From JABFRJ01 sp031374735 (GTDB lineage Bacteria > Pseudomonadota > Alphaproteobacteria > Rhizobiales > Hyphomicrobiaceae), in assembly GCA_031374735.1 (NCBI GenBank), contig JANMGQ010000060.1, forward strand, positions 1 through 64,000: a stretch of DNA of 64,000 nt, in the 5' to 3' direction. Position numbers and translations under genes: made by a program. The notes under the pieces were generated by a model. It worked only from the letters and a program-made list of their open reading frames with translations, did no database searches and had not been told where the DNA came from. Shown here one piece after another: positions 1 through 7,627 of this stretch. Positions within the stretch are counted from its first letter, which is position 1, and the number at the start of each line of letters is the position of its first letter.

Positions 1-124
1 TCAAGCGATCGCGATGTTGCCCGGCACGCACGACGAGGTCACTCGACATGCCGATATAGATGACGCCGCGTGGCGCGCTCGCAGTCATGTAGACATGAAA
101 CTGTTTGCCGAAAAAGTCTGTCAT
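1..124 (-). CDS. GIY-YIG nuclease-like protein, partial (C-terminus off the window)
   Basis: Only the first 41 codons are visible and the frame runs off the left edge. They contain HVYMTAS followed by GVIYIGMSSDLVVRAGQH, which matches the opening of single-domain GIY-YIG proteins (a Y-x-Y strand, the G-x-YIG strand, then an Arg and His on the first helix). Short stand-alone GIY-YIG proteins of about 90-110 aa are common in alphaproteobacteria and have no settled function. ATG at 124 was taken as the start because it places the domain at the usual distance from the N-terminus. In-frame ATGs at 142 and 145 are alternatives. Assignment rests on the motif only. Confidence 0.7.
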   Translation of the reverse strand, partial: MTDFFGKQFHVYMTASAPRGVIYIGMSSDLVVRAGQHRDRL

Positions 125-444
125 CGCGTGAGCGTAGCACATCATTTCGACCGGGGTAGATCCCGGATATTTGTCGTGCGAAGGGCACGCCAAATTCCGG
201 GACACCGACGTTGGGAGTGAATGTCTCCTAGGGGTCAAGATCACCCGGACGGTCGCCGATCTGGCGACGGAAGGTCAACCCTCGAACCGACTGGTCGGCG
301 AACAGACTGAAGCGGCGCTGAAACCGGCTCAGCCTTCGCCAAGAGCCGCGAACCGCCAGCCAACTGCGGCGACAGGCGCCATGAGGCCAAGGGGCCTCGT
401 CGTGCGTATAGAGGGCGTGAGATCCGCTCGCCCAGGTTCCGCCG
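125..444. other. intergenic region upstream of hemH, no gene seen
   Basis: This stretch separates two divergent genes and must hold both promoters. I see no convincing -35/-10 pair. Two short GC-rich inverted repeats occur: CCGAC-TGG-TCGG near 286-297 and AGGCC-AAG-GGGCCT near 382-396. The open frames on both strands look like shadows. There is no clear ribosome-binding site directly before the hemH ATG. Confidence 0.4.
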
Positions 445-1503
445 ATGTCGCACGACACGATCACGCAGTTGCCCGCGACCAAACCGGCACACTGGCCGGC
501 CGATCACCCGGCTGTGCCACATGGCAAGGTCGGCGTGCTGCTGCTCAATCTCGGCACGCCCGATGCGACCGACTATTGGTCCATGCGCCGCTACCTCAAG
601 CAGTTCCTGTCCGATCGCCGCGTGATCGAGGTGCCGCGGCTGATCTGGTGGCCGATCCTGAACTTGATCATCCTCACCGTGCGCCCTGGCAAGAAGGGCA
701 AAGATTATGCTTCGATCTGGAACAACGAGCGCAACGAGGGGCCGCTCAAAACGATCACGCGCAGCCAGGCCGAAAAGCTCGCGACTGCAATAGGCGGCGA
801 TAAAGTCATCGTTGACTTCGCCATGCGCTACGCCAATCCGTCGACCGAAGACCGCATCAAGGCCCTGCAAGAGCAGGGTTGCGAGCGCATTCTGCTGGTG
901 CCGCTCTACCCGCACTACGCCGCCGCGACGACCGCGACCGCCTGCGACGAGGCCTTTCGCGCGCTGATGAAACTGCGCTGGCAACCAGCCGTGCGCGTCA
1001 CGCCACAATACTGCGACGACCCCGCCTATATCAACGCGTTGGCCCGCTCGATCGAGACGCATCTCAAGACGCTGCCGTGGAAACCGGATCGCCTGCTCGC
1101 GACCTTTCACGGCATGCCCGAGAAGTATCTCCTCAAGGGCGACCCGTATCACTGCCAGTGCCTGAAGACGTCTCGGTTGCTGCGCGAGAAACTCGGCTGG
1201 GCCAAGGACACCTGGGTGACGACGTTCCAATCGCGCTTTGGCAATGACCCGTGGCTGCAGCCCTACACGGACAAAACCGTTGAGGCGCTGGCGCAATCGG
1301 GTGTCAAGAAACTGGTCATGATCGCGCCCGGTTTTTCCGCGGATTGCCTGGAGACGCTGGAAGAACTCGACGTCGAAAACCGCGAGATCTTCATGCATGC
1401 CGGTGGCGAGCAATTCAGCTACGTCCCGTGCTTGAACGATAGTGACAACGGCATGCGGATGTTGGAGGCCATCGTGCGGCGCGAACTGCAGGGCTGGGTG
1501 TGA
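445..1503 (+). CDS. hemH: ferrochelatase
   Basis: Inserts ferrous iron into protoporphyrin IX, the last step of protoheme synthesis, at the cytoplasmic face of the membrane. The 352-aa product has the normal bacterial length and starts its fold at KVGVLLLNLGTPDA (residues 28-41). The invariant catalytic His lies in TFHGMPEKY (His222) and the conserved Glu in SADCLETLEEL (Glu303). The segment GDPYHCQCLKTS follows the His loop as in the family. It is a single gene with no heme neighbours. A decayed second copy of its last 30 codons lies about 0.9 kb downstream. Start chosen at the ATG giving MSHDTITQ; no strong ribosome-binding site is visible. Confidence 0.97.
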   Translation: MSHDTITQLPATKPAHWPADHPAVPHGKVGVLLLNLGTPDATDYWSMRRYLKQFLSDRRVIEVPRLIWWPILNLIILTVRPGKKGKDYASIWNNERNEGPLKTITRSQAEKLATAIGGDKVIVDFAMRYANPSTEDRIKALQEQGCERILLVPLYPHYAAATTATACDEAFRALMKLRWQPAVRVTPQYCDDPAYINALARSIETHLKTLPWKPDRLLATFHGMPEKYLLKGDPYHCQCLKTSRLLREKLGWAKDTWVTTFQSRFGNDPWLQPYTDKTVEALAQSGVKKLVMIAPGFSADCLETLEELDVENREIFMHAGGEQFSYVPCLNDSDNGMRMLEAIVRRELQGWV

Positions 1504-1637
1504 CGTCATCGCAATCCGTTTTGGGCGGCTGCGCCTGCTCCCAAACTGTTGTGACCGGGCTTGCCGTGCGTCATTGACTTGCGCAGGTGGTAGGAGAGCC
1601 ACTCGACGTTCCTCTCCGCAGTCGGCATCACACGGTC

Positions 1638-2273
1638 ATGCCGATGAACACAGACCAGAGCGCCGATCTCACGCAGCTGGAAGGCCGCATCCGGGCCTGT
1701 CGGCTATGCCGTGACGCGCCGCGCGGCAGACCGCTGCCGCATGAGCCACGGCCTGTGCTGCAGGTCTCGACGACGGCGCGGCTCGCGCTCTGCGGCCAGG
1801 CGCCGGGCACGCGCGTGCATGCGTCTGGCAAGCCGTTCACCGACCCCTCCGGCGATCGCCTGCGGCTGTGGACCGGGCTCTCGAACGAGGTCTTCTACGA
1901 TCCCGCCCGCGTCGCCGTCGTGCCCATGGGTTTTTGCTTTCCGGGCCTCGATGCCAAGGGCTCCGACCTGCCGCCGCGCCGCGAATGTGCGCCGACTTGG
2001 CACGCGGACCTGTTCGCGGCCCTGCCGCACATCGAACTCGTGCTCCTGATCGGGACTTACGCGCAGACGTGGCACCTCGGCAAAGAGCGACGCGCGTCGC
2101 TCACCGAAACGGTCGCCGACTGGCAGGCCATCTTCGATCGGCCCGGCCCCCGCCGTTACTTGCCACTGCCGCACCCCTCGTGGCGCAACACGGGCTGGCT
2201 CAAGCGCCATCCTTGGTTCGAAGCCGATCTGCTGCCCGTGCTGCAGGCGCATGTTGGGCGGTGTGTCGGGTGA
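1638..2273 (+). CDS. uracil-DNA glycosylase superfamily protein (Fe-S type)
   Basis: Predicted base-excision enzyme that removes uracil from DNA. Motif 1 is seen as LCGQAPGTRVHASGKPF and the C-terminal motif as LPLPHPSWRNTGWL, the pair that defines the active site of family 4/5-like glycosylases. Four cysteines are placed like the 4Fe-4S ligands of thermophilic family 4 enzymes: CRLC near the N-terminus, then a C-x16-C pair (GFCFPG ... RRECAPTW). This suggests a cluster-bearing family 4/5-type enzyme rather than Ung. The ATG at 1638 was preferred over a longer frame from 1587, because the extra 17 residues do not resemble the family; ATG 1644 is also possible. Length is about 211 aa. It sits alone between hemH and its remnant. 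Confidence 0.85.
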   Translation: MPMNTDQSADLTQLEGRIRACRLCRDAPRGRPLPHEPRPVLQVSTTARLALCGQAPGTRVHASGKPFTDPSGDRLRLWTGLSNEVFYDPARVAVVPMGFCFPGLDAKGSDLPPRRECAPTWHADLFAALPHIELVLLIGTYAQTWHLGKERRASLTETVADWQAIFDRPGPRRYLPLPHPSWRNTGWLKRHPWFEADLLPVLQAHVGRCVG

Positions 2274-2285
2274 ACGCGACGGACG

Positions 2286-2339
2286 TTTCAAACCACCGGC
2301 CCGCCTCAAACCGCCAGCCCGCCTCAAACCGCCAGCCCG
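2286..2339 (+). repeat. three tandem 18-bp units
   Basis: Three consecutive 18-bp units of the form CCTCAAACCGCCAGCCCG. The second and third are identical and the first differs at a few positions. The array starts 12 bp after the glycosylase stop and ends where the ferrochelatase remnant begins. No coding role is evident. Confidence 0.8.
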
Positions 2340-2342
2340 TCC

Positions 2343-2453
2343 CCGAGATCGTGCGGCGATCAGTTTAGCTCGATCCCCTGCTTCAACGACAGCGACGACG
2401 ACATAGCCGTGATCGAAGCCATCGTGCGTCGCGAACTGCAAGGCTGGGTGTAA
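2343..2453 (+). pseudogene. decayed second ferrochelatase 3' end
   Basis: From 2361 to 2453 the DNA translates to a 30-residue tail, QFSSIPCFNDSD ... EAIVRRELQGWV followed by TAA. It matches the last 30 residues of the intact HemH at 21 positions, with the same stop position. Just upstream, GAGATC and GGCGAT line up with the corresponding hemH bases around a short deletion; upstream of 2343 the match ends. There is no start codon or active-site region, so nothing functional can be made. The divergence rules out a very recent duplication. It more likely marks an old tandem or paralogous hemH that was deleted or replaced. The stop codon overlaps the end of the inverted-repeat element that follows. 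Confidence 0.8.
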
Positions 2454-2678
2454 TACCGGCGAGCAAAATTTCTGACTGACGACCTCCCCTCCCACTGTCA
2501 TGGCCGGGCTTGTCCCGGCCACCCATCGCGAAACGAGCGCGACGTTAACTGGGGTGCTGAGCCATTTCAACATGATGGCAACCAGCTCCGTGCGTTGCAG
2601 AATGGGTGACCGGGACAAGCCCGGCCATGACAGTTGGGGGGGAAGCGCATCCGTCAATAATTTTGGCTGCTGGTACAA
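2451..2678. mobile_element. MITE-like inverted-repeat element, copy 1
   Basis: A 228-bp element whose ends form imperfect terminal inverted repeats of about 30 bp: the left end reads TAATACCGGCGAGCAAAATT and the complement of the right end reads TTGTACCAGCAGCCAAAATT. Inside is a second inverted repeat, ACTGTCATGGCCGGGCTTG ... and its complement, 60-100 bp apart. No open frame of transposase type is present. A second copy of almost the same length, with the same ends and core, lies at 49293-49519. The structure is that of a non-autonomous element or a large dispersed palindromic repeat. Here it fills the space between two convergent units. Confidence 0.75.
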
Positions 2679-2684
2679 CGTGCA

Positions 2685-3659
2685 CTACCCTCGCCCCTCA
2701 TAAACGGCGACGGCCGCTGCGAGATCCTCGATTGAGGCGCCGACGGATTTGAAGAACGTGATCTCGTCTGGTGAGCGGCGGCCTTGTACCGTGCCTCGGG
2801 AGAGATCGTAGAGATCGCCGATCACGTCGCTCTCGCTGATGATGCCGGCCCGCAGTGGCTGCAGAATGTCGCCCGCTTCGCCAAAAGCACCCGCACGTGT
2901 GTCAACGAAGATGCGAGCGCGACGCACGAGGTCGTCATCTGTCTCGCGCATGGAGGGGCTATAGGCGCCGCAACTGTCGACGTGGGTGCCGGGTTTCAGC
3001 CAGGCGCCAAGCATGAGTGGCTCCTTCGACATTGTGGCCGTCGAGACGATATCGGCGCGTCGGCACGCGGCTTCGAGATCGGTCACGGCGCTGACTGTAA
3101 AGGGCTCACCCTTGAAAGCTTGCGCGACGGACTCTGCTGCCGCTGCTGTGCGATTCCAGATCAGCACCTCGCGAATGGGCCGAACGGAGGCATGCGCACG
3201 AATGAAAAACGGCGCGAGCGCACCGGCGCCCACCATGACCAGGGTCGAGGCATCAGGTCTCGCGAGATAGCGCGCGGCCAGCGCACCAGCCGCCGCCGTG
3301 CGCCACAGCGTCAGGCGGGTCGCATCCATGACGGCGAGCAACTCGCCGGTTTCCGTCGTGTTCAGCAGGTAGGTGCCAAACACGCTTGGTTTGCCGGAAC
3401 GCGCCATGTTGTCGGGAAACACCGTCACCGATTTGACGCCCATGTAGGCACCCGCTGTGATGGCCCCCCCGGCGCCGGATGAGCGCGCCGTGATCGCGGG
3501 CATCAACAGCCAGGCGGCTTCGGGGCGGCCATCGAGCGGCACGCAATGATGATGCCGCGGTGGCGCGATTGCGCCGTCACGGAAGGCCTTGTCGAGTACG
3601 TCGATCAACACCGGATAGCCGAGGCGACGGTCGATCGTTGCGGCGTCGATGAACTGCAT
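2685..3659 (-). CDS. ornithine cyclodeaminase / mu-crystallin family protein
   Basis: NAD(P)-dependent family that includes ornithine and alanine dehydrogenases and imine reductases. The 324-aa product carries the Rossmann strand LVMVGAGALAPFFIRAH, the substrate-site stretch GVKSVTVFPDN, and the family segment PGTHVDSCGAYSPSMRE. True ornithine cyclodeaminase activity cannot be told from sequence; many relatives reduce ketimines or oxidise other amino acids. Start set at the ATG giving MQFIDAATIDRRLG, the usual N-terminus; a longer frame to 3728 adds an unrelated 23 residues. It is monocistronic, downstream of a terminator and upstream of the repeat element. Confidence 0.88.
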   Translation of the reverse strand: MQFIDAATIDRRLGYPVLIDVLDKAFRDGAIAPPRHHHCVPLDGRPEAAWLLMPAITARSSGAGGAITAGAYMGVKSVTVFPDNMARSGKPSVFGTYLLNTTETGELLAVMDATRLTLWRTAAAGALAARYLARPDASTLVMVGAGALAPFFIRAHASVRPIREVLIWNRTAAAAESVAQAFKGEPFTVSAVTDLEAACRRADIVSTATMSKEPLMLGAWLKPGTHVDSCGAYSPSMRETDDDLVRRARIFVDTRAGAFGEAGDILQPLRAGIISESDVIGDLYDLSRGTVQGRRSPDEITFFKSVGASIEDLAAAVAVYEGRG

Positions 3660-3724
3660 CGTTGGGGCTCCGGCCAGGACAAAGCGCGTCGCGCGATTTG
3701 GTCTCAAGTGCGAGGCCGGCGCAA

Positions 3725-3759
3725 GCAAAAGCGCCGCGAAGCTGATGCTCCGCGGCGCT
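3725..3759 (-). terminator. rho-independent terminator of the LysM gene
   Basis: On the minus strand a perfect 9-bp stem AGCGCCGCG/CGCGGCGCT, with a 12-nt loop, is followed by TTTTGC. It lies 30 bp after the stop codon of the LysM protein gene, correctly oriented for it. Confidence 0.7.
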
Positions 3760-3789
3760 GTCGTGTTCGGCTCAGTCCCTTAGCGCTTC

Positions 3790-6447
3790 TTAGCGCTTCG
3801 TGAGATAGAGGCGCTGGCAGGGGAAGATCAGGTTGGGGTCGCTGATCTTGCGGCGATTGACCTTGTAGATCATCGCATAGCGGTCGGCGTTGGCGTAGTG
3901 CCGCTTGGCGATCGAGGTCAGTGTGTCGCCGGTGCGAACCACGTACCAGCCGGGCAGAGACACCGGCTCGCCCGCGCGCTTGCAACGATCCGCATGACGT
4001 TCCGCTGCAGCCGAGCGGTTGGTTGTCGGACGCGTGGTCGGCGGTGGCGTGGCAGGCGTTGATGGTTGCGGTGGCGTCGGTTGAGACGGCGCCGCCGGCG
4101 CAGTTGCCCCCGGTGGCGTTGTCGCGCCTGGAGCAGTCGGCGCTTTTGTTGCAGGTGCCGTTGGCGACGTTGGCGACGTTGGTGCCTGCGCGACCTGCGG
4201 CTGCGTTGGTGCCGTCGGCGTGCCAGTCTTCGGCATAGCCGTCGCAGCCGTGGCCGCCTGAGCCAGTGCCGCTGTCGCACGCGTCAGAGCGATTTCGCTC
4301 TTCTTCAGGGCATCGGCTGACTTCAGCTCAGCCGCCTTGATGCGTGCACCGATGTCGATGGTCGGCCCGGTCGCTGCAGCGGCAGCGGCAGCCGCGCGCG
4401 CCGACGCGATGATCTGGACGGCCGCATCAGCCTGCTTGGCCTGGCCGGTCGCAATCCGTTCAGCGGATTTGGCGGCTGCGTTGGCTCGTGCAGCCGCAGC
4501 GGCAGCCTCATTTGCCGCAGCGGAGCGGCGGAGGTCGTCGGCGAGTTTCTCGGCGGCAGCTTTCCTGGCTTCACCCGCCGCAGCTACGTCCGCGGCCTTC
4601 CTGGCTTCAGCGACCGCTGCAAGTTCAGCGCGGCGGCGCTCATCTGCGGCCTTGGCGACAACTTCAGCCTTGCGTGCCTCGTCAACGGCGCGCTGCACCA
4701 CATCCTGCACCGCCTTGGCGTTCGCTTCGGCGCGCGCTTGCAGCGCTTGGCGATCTGCGTCAGCCTTGGCAGCGGCGGCGACCTTGGCGTCTTCGATCGC
4801 CTTCAAGTCCGTCATCCGCTTTGCGTCTGCCGTAGCCTTGTCGGCGGCAGCCTTGGTGTCAGCCAGGACCTTGTCGGCCGCGGCCTTGGCATCCGCCGCA
4901 ACTTTTGCGTCCCCTGCTGCCTTTGCATCAGCAGCAGACTTGGCATCTGCCGCGGCTTTGTCGGCTGCGGCTTTCGCATCCGCTGCAACTTTGACATCAG
5001 CCGTAGCTTTCGCGTCGGCAGCTTTCTTGGCTTCTGCCGTAACCTTGTCAGCGGCAGCCTTGGCATCGGCCAGGGCCTTTTCAGCTGCGGCTTTCGCATC
5101 CGCTGCCACCTTGGCGTCCGCCACGGCCTTGGCATCGGCGGCCTTCTTGGCATCGGCTGCGGCTCTGTCGGCGGCAACCTTGGCATCCGCCTGAGCCTTG
5201 TCAGCTGCGGCTTTTGCATCTGCTGCCAGCTTGGTATCCGCCACGGCTTTGGCGTCTGCTGCGAGCTTCGCTTCAGATGTGGCCTTAGCATCTGCCGCAG
5301 CCTTGGCGTCGGCCGCGGTCTTCAGGTCCGCCGCCGCTTTCGCATCGGCGACAGCCTTGTCGGCGGCAGCTTTGGCATCGCCAGCAGCTTTATCCGCGGC
5401 AGCCTTTGCATCAGCGGATGCCTTGGCATCAGCGACCTTCTTGGCGTCAGCCACGGCCTTGTCAGCAGCAGCCTTGGCGTCAGCCGCCACTTTGTCGGCT
5501 ACGGTTTTTGCATCGGCGGCCTTCTTCGCATCCGCAACAGATTTTGCGTCTGCTTCAGCGCGGCGCGTCTCTGCAATCTTGCGCTCCTCGGTGGCCTTGC
5601 GCAGCGCCTCGTCAGCGACCTTCTTGGCGTCGTCGGCAACTTTTACGTCTGCCGCCTTCTTGGCATCCTCAGCAGCTTTCGCATCGGCGACGGATTTCTC
5701 CTGCGCCTTGCGCTTGGTTTCTTCAGCCAGTGCCTTGGCGGCCTCAGCCACAGGATCCCAGTTCTTGCCCGGGACTGTTGGGGCAACAGCAACCGGTGCT
5801 GTCGACGGTGCGCCGGCAGGCGTGCTCGGCGTCGATGGTGACGCGGGCGGATTGCTGCCGCGTACAATGCGCTCCAACACGCGCTGGTATTCGTCGGCGG
5901 AGTAGTTGATCCAGCCACCAGCGCTCATGGGCGCGCCCTGGGCCGCGGTCGACCGTGCATCTGGAGCGGTGGCAGGCGCGGCTGGCGCCTGAACGGTCTG
6001 TGAGGGCGGCGCGGCCGGGGGGGCGGTCGGTGCGGTCGTGGCCTTTGGCGGCGCAGGCGGGGTTGCCTGCGGAACACTCGACGGAGGCGCTGTCGGCGGC
6101 TGTGGGCCCTGAGCGGATTTCGTCGTCGGCGGTGTCGCTTTCGGCACGGCTGGCGGCACAGCTGTGGGTGCTGGCGCGGCGGTTACGGGCGACGATGGTG
6201 CCTTCGACGCGCTTCCAGGCTGCGGCGTCGGGGCGCCTTCTGGCTGTGCGATGCGACGCAGCACATTCTGGTACTCTTTTGAAGATTGGTTCGCCCAATC
6301 CCAGATCTGATCCACAATGGACTTTTCGGCGGTTGGTGGCGATGATTGCGCCAGGGCCGCACGTGGGCTGACCGTCAGCAGCAAGCCAATCGCCAATACC
6401 GCCATCACGGTACCAGACTTCAAAAGACGTCCACACATGACCAACAT
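3790..6447 (-). CDS. large secreted Ala/Lys/Asp-rich coiled-coil protein with C-terminal LysM domain
   Basis: 885-aa envelope protein with four parts. (1) A signal peptide, residues 1-34, ending ALAQ. (2) Two copies of one motif, WANQSSKEYQNVLRRIAQ near residue 49 and WINYSADEYQRVLERIV near 179, separated by Pro/Ala/Thr-rich sequence. (3) A long repeat built from ADAKAAADKA-like units, roughly residues 235-640, resembling the helical stalk of TolA. (4) A Pro/Thr-rich linker and a final LysM domain (YVVRTGDTLTSIAKRHY ... LIFPCQRLYLT). LysM suggests peptidoglycan binding, and the stalk could span the periplasm. Start chosen at ATG 6447 because AGAGGAG lies 10 nt upstream. The function is unknown. 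A terminator follows the gene. Confidence 0.85.
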   Translation of the reverse strand: MLVMCGRLLKSGTVMAVLAIGLLLTVSPRAALAQSSPPTAEKSIVDQIWDWANQSSKEYQNVLRRIAQPEGAPTPQPGSASKAPSSPVTAAPAPTAVPPAVPKATPPTTKSAQGPQPPTAPPSSVPQATPPAPPKATTAPTAPPAAPPSQTVQAPAAPATAPDARSTAAQGAPMSAGGWINYSADEYQRVLERIVRGSNPPASPSTPSTPAGAPSTAPVAVAPTVPGKNWDPVAEAAKALAEETKRKAQEKSVADAKAAEDAKKAADVKVADDAKKVADEALRKATEERKIAETRRAEADAKSVADAKKAADAKTVADKVAADAKAAADKAVADAKKVADAKASADAKAAADKAAGDAKAAADKAVADAKAAADLKTAADAKAAADAKATSEAKLAADAKAVADTKLAADAKAAADKAQADAKVAADRAAADAKKAADAKAVADAKVAADAKAAAEKALADAKAAADKVTAEAKKAADAKATADVKVAADAKAAADKAAADAKSAADAKAAGDAKVAADAKAAADKVLADTKAAADKATADAKRMTDLKAIEDAKVAAAAKADADRQALQARAEANAKAVQDVVQRAVDEARKAEVVAKAADERRRAELAAVAEARKAADVAAAGEARKAAAEKLADDLRRSAAANEAAAAAARANAAAKSAERIATGQAKQADAAVQIIASARAAAAAAAATGPTIDIGARIKAAELKSADALKKSEIALTRATAALAQAATAATAMPKTGTPTAPTQPQVAQAPTSPTSPTAPATKAPTAPGATTPPGATAPAAPSQPTPPQPSTPATPPPTTRPTTNRSAAAERHADRCKRAGEPVSLPGWYVVRTGDTLTSIAKRHYANADRYAMIYKVNRRKISDPNLIFPCQRLYLTKR

Positions 6448-6736
6448 CGAACCGCTACTCCTCTGTGCGGCTGCATCTCCATGCCCCCGGCATGAGATCA
6501 ACCGCTCAGCTTCAAACTTTGCCCGCCGTCTGCCACAGTCTTAGTCCGTTCTGATCCCCAGAGCAAAGGGCCGACAACGTTAAGGTCTTGTTGTAGCGGG
6601 CTTTTGGTTAATCGTAACCTTGTGTCGCAATAATGCCTGTAAGCTTGGTGTAGCATCACATCCCGTGGCGACCATGAACATCGGCGCGGACGCCGCAGGG
6701 GCGCTTCCTGCACAAAAAGAGACTTGAGCTCAATCG
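6448..6736. other. divergent promoter region between the LysM and LOG genes
   Basis: Holds the 5' regions of two divergent genes. A small palindrome GGTTA-ATCG-TAACC lies at 6606-6619. A 17-codon frame, ATG at 6674 to TGA at 6727, precedes the LOG start in the same frame and ends 9 nt before it. It could be a leader peptide, but there is no independent support. No clear promoter hexamers. Confidence 0.35.
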
Positions 6737-7459
6737 ATGGCCGACCGTCCAAAAAAAGCTTCAAAATCAACACTCAACGGCGCGGCGCCTGGTCGCAAGC
6801 CGCCCGGACGCAAATCGGCTGCTGAGAACATCCGTGGCGCGGCCAAGCCGAGCCTTGCACAGCCGATCAAGTCCATTTGCGTCTATTGCGGCTCAGGTCC
6901 AGGGAAAAATCCAGCCTACCTGGCGGCCGCCCAGAGGCTCGGCGCAGACATGGCATCGGCCGGCATCGCACTCGTCTATGGCGGTGGTGGTCTTGGGCTG
7001 ATGGGCGAGACTGCCAAGAGTGTGCTGGCCAATGGCGGTCGCGTGACAGGCATCATCCCGCAGTTTCTCTCGGAGAAAGAGCGGATGTTGAAAGAGGCGC
7101 ACGAACTCATCATCACCGAAGATATGCACCAGCGCAAACGCCTGATGTTTGACAGGTCGGATGCATTTGTGGCCCTCCCCGGTGGCATCGGAACGCTCGA
7201 AGAGTTGGTCGAGCAGCTGACATGGGCACAGCTCGGCCGCCACCAGAAACCGATCGTGCTCGCCAACATCGACGGCTTCTGGGATCCGTTCCTGGCGCTC
7301 TTGAAGCACATGCAGGAAGAGGCCTTCATTCGAGCAGGTCTCGAAGTTCGATTTGTCACTGTTGATCGCGCGCAGGATATCGTGTCGGCTGCGATCGCCG
7401 CAGCCGTTCCTGGCGCGTCTGACGACCCGCGTTTGCGCGCGGCCATCCGCCAATTCTGA
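6737..7459 (+). CDS. LOG-family protein (cytokinin riboside 5'-monophosphate phosphoribohydrolase-like)
   Basis: Lysine-decarboxylase-like Rossmann protein of the LOG family. These hydrolyse the N-glycosidic bond of (cytokinin) nucleoside monophosphates; in bacteria the natural substrate is often simply AMP-like nucleotides. The family signature PGGxGTxxE is seen in ALPGGIGTLEELVEQ, with the upstream loop VYGGGGLGLMGE and the N-terminal strand SICVYCGSGPGKNP. The first ~40 residues are basic and Lys/Ala-rich (MADRPKKASKSTLNG ...), longer than most homologues, and may be disordered. The old name 'lysine decarboxylase' should not be used. It is a single gene. Confidence 0.9.
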   Translation: MADRPKKASKSTLNGAAPGRKPPGRKSAAENIRGAAKPSLAQPIKSICVYCGSGPGKNPAYLAAAQRLGADMASAGIALVYGGGGLGLMGETAKSVLANGGRVTGIIPQFLSEKERMLKEAHELIITEDMHQRKRLMFDRSDAFVALPGGIGTLEELVEQLTWAQLGRHQKPIVLANIDGFWDPFLALLKHMQEEAFIRAGLEVRFVTVDRAQDIVSAAIAAAVPGASDDPRLRAAIRQF

Positions 7460-7627
7460 TCGTTTCCCCAAAGCGCCGCAAATCGGCCCTGTTCAGGGCG
7501 CGTTCAACCTGCAACTGTCATAGGTGTGGCTGGTCCATCCGTGGACTGTGCACGTAGTTGTGCTCAGTTCTGGCAGCCATCGGCAGAGTGCAAAGGGGAG
7601 CGCGGTGCGCCGCGCATGTGTTGCGGG

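Noticed and set aside
241..1602. 453-codon minus-strand frame opposite hemH
   Set aside because: It covers hemH in antisense and the composition is Arg/Ala-rich without motifs; HemH is unmistakable on the plus strand.
2451..2678. Element copy 1 as a simple terminator between the remnant and the cyclodeaminase-like gene
   Set aside because: Too large, with a second copy of the same outer ends at 49293-49519; a dispersed element explains it better.
4330..5760. Possible CRISPR or satellite array because of dense short DNA repeats
   Set aside because: The repeats are in-frame codons of one protein with no unique spacers.
4337..5841. Long plus-strand open frames (for example 4337-5194 and 4738-5841) opposite the LysM gene
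   Set aside because: They are shadows of the Ala/Lys repeat: the reverse of GCN-rich codons stays open. They have no ribosome-binding site and only Ala/Ser or Cys/Gly/Arg low-complexity products.
6674..6727. 17-codon leader ORF before the LOG gene
   Set aside because: Open and in frame with the gene, but no ribosome-binding site, no amino-acid bias and no attenuator; noted only in the intergenic entry.
7486..7499. GCCCTG-TT-CAGGGC hairpin after the LOG gene as terminator
   Set aside because: Six-bp stem with no T-run; too weak to call.
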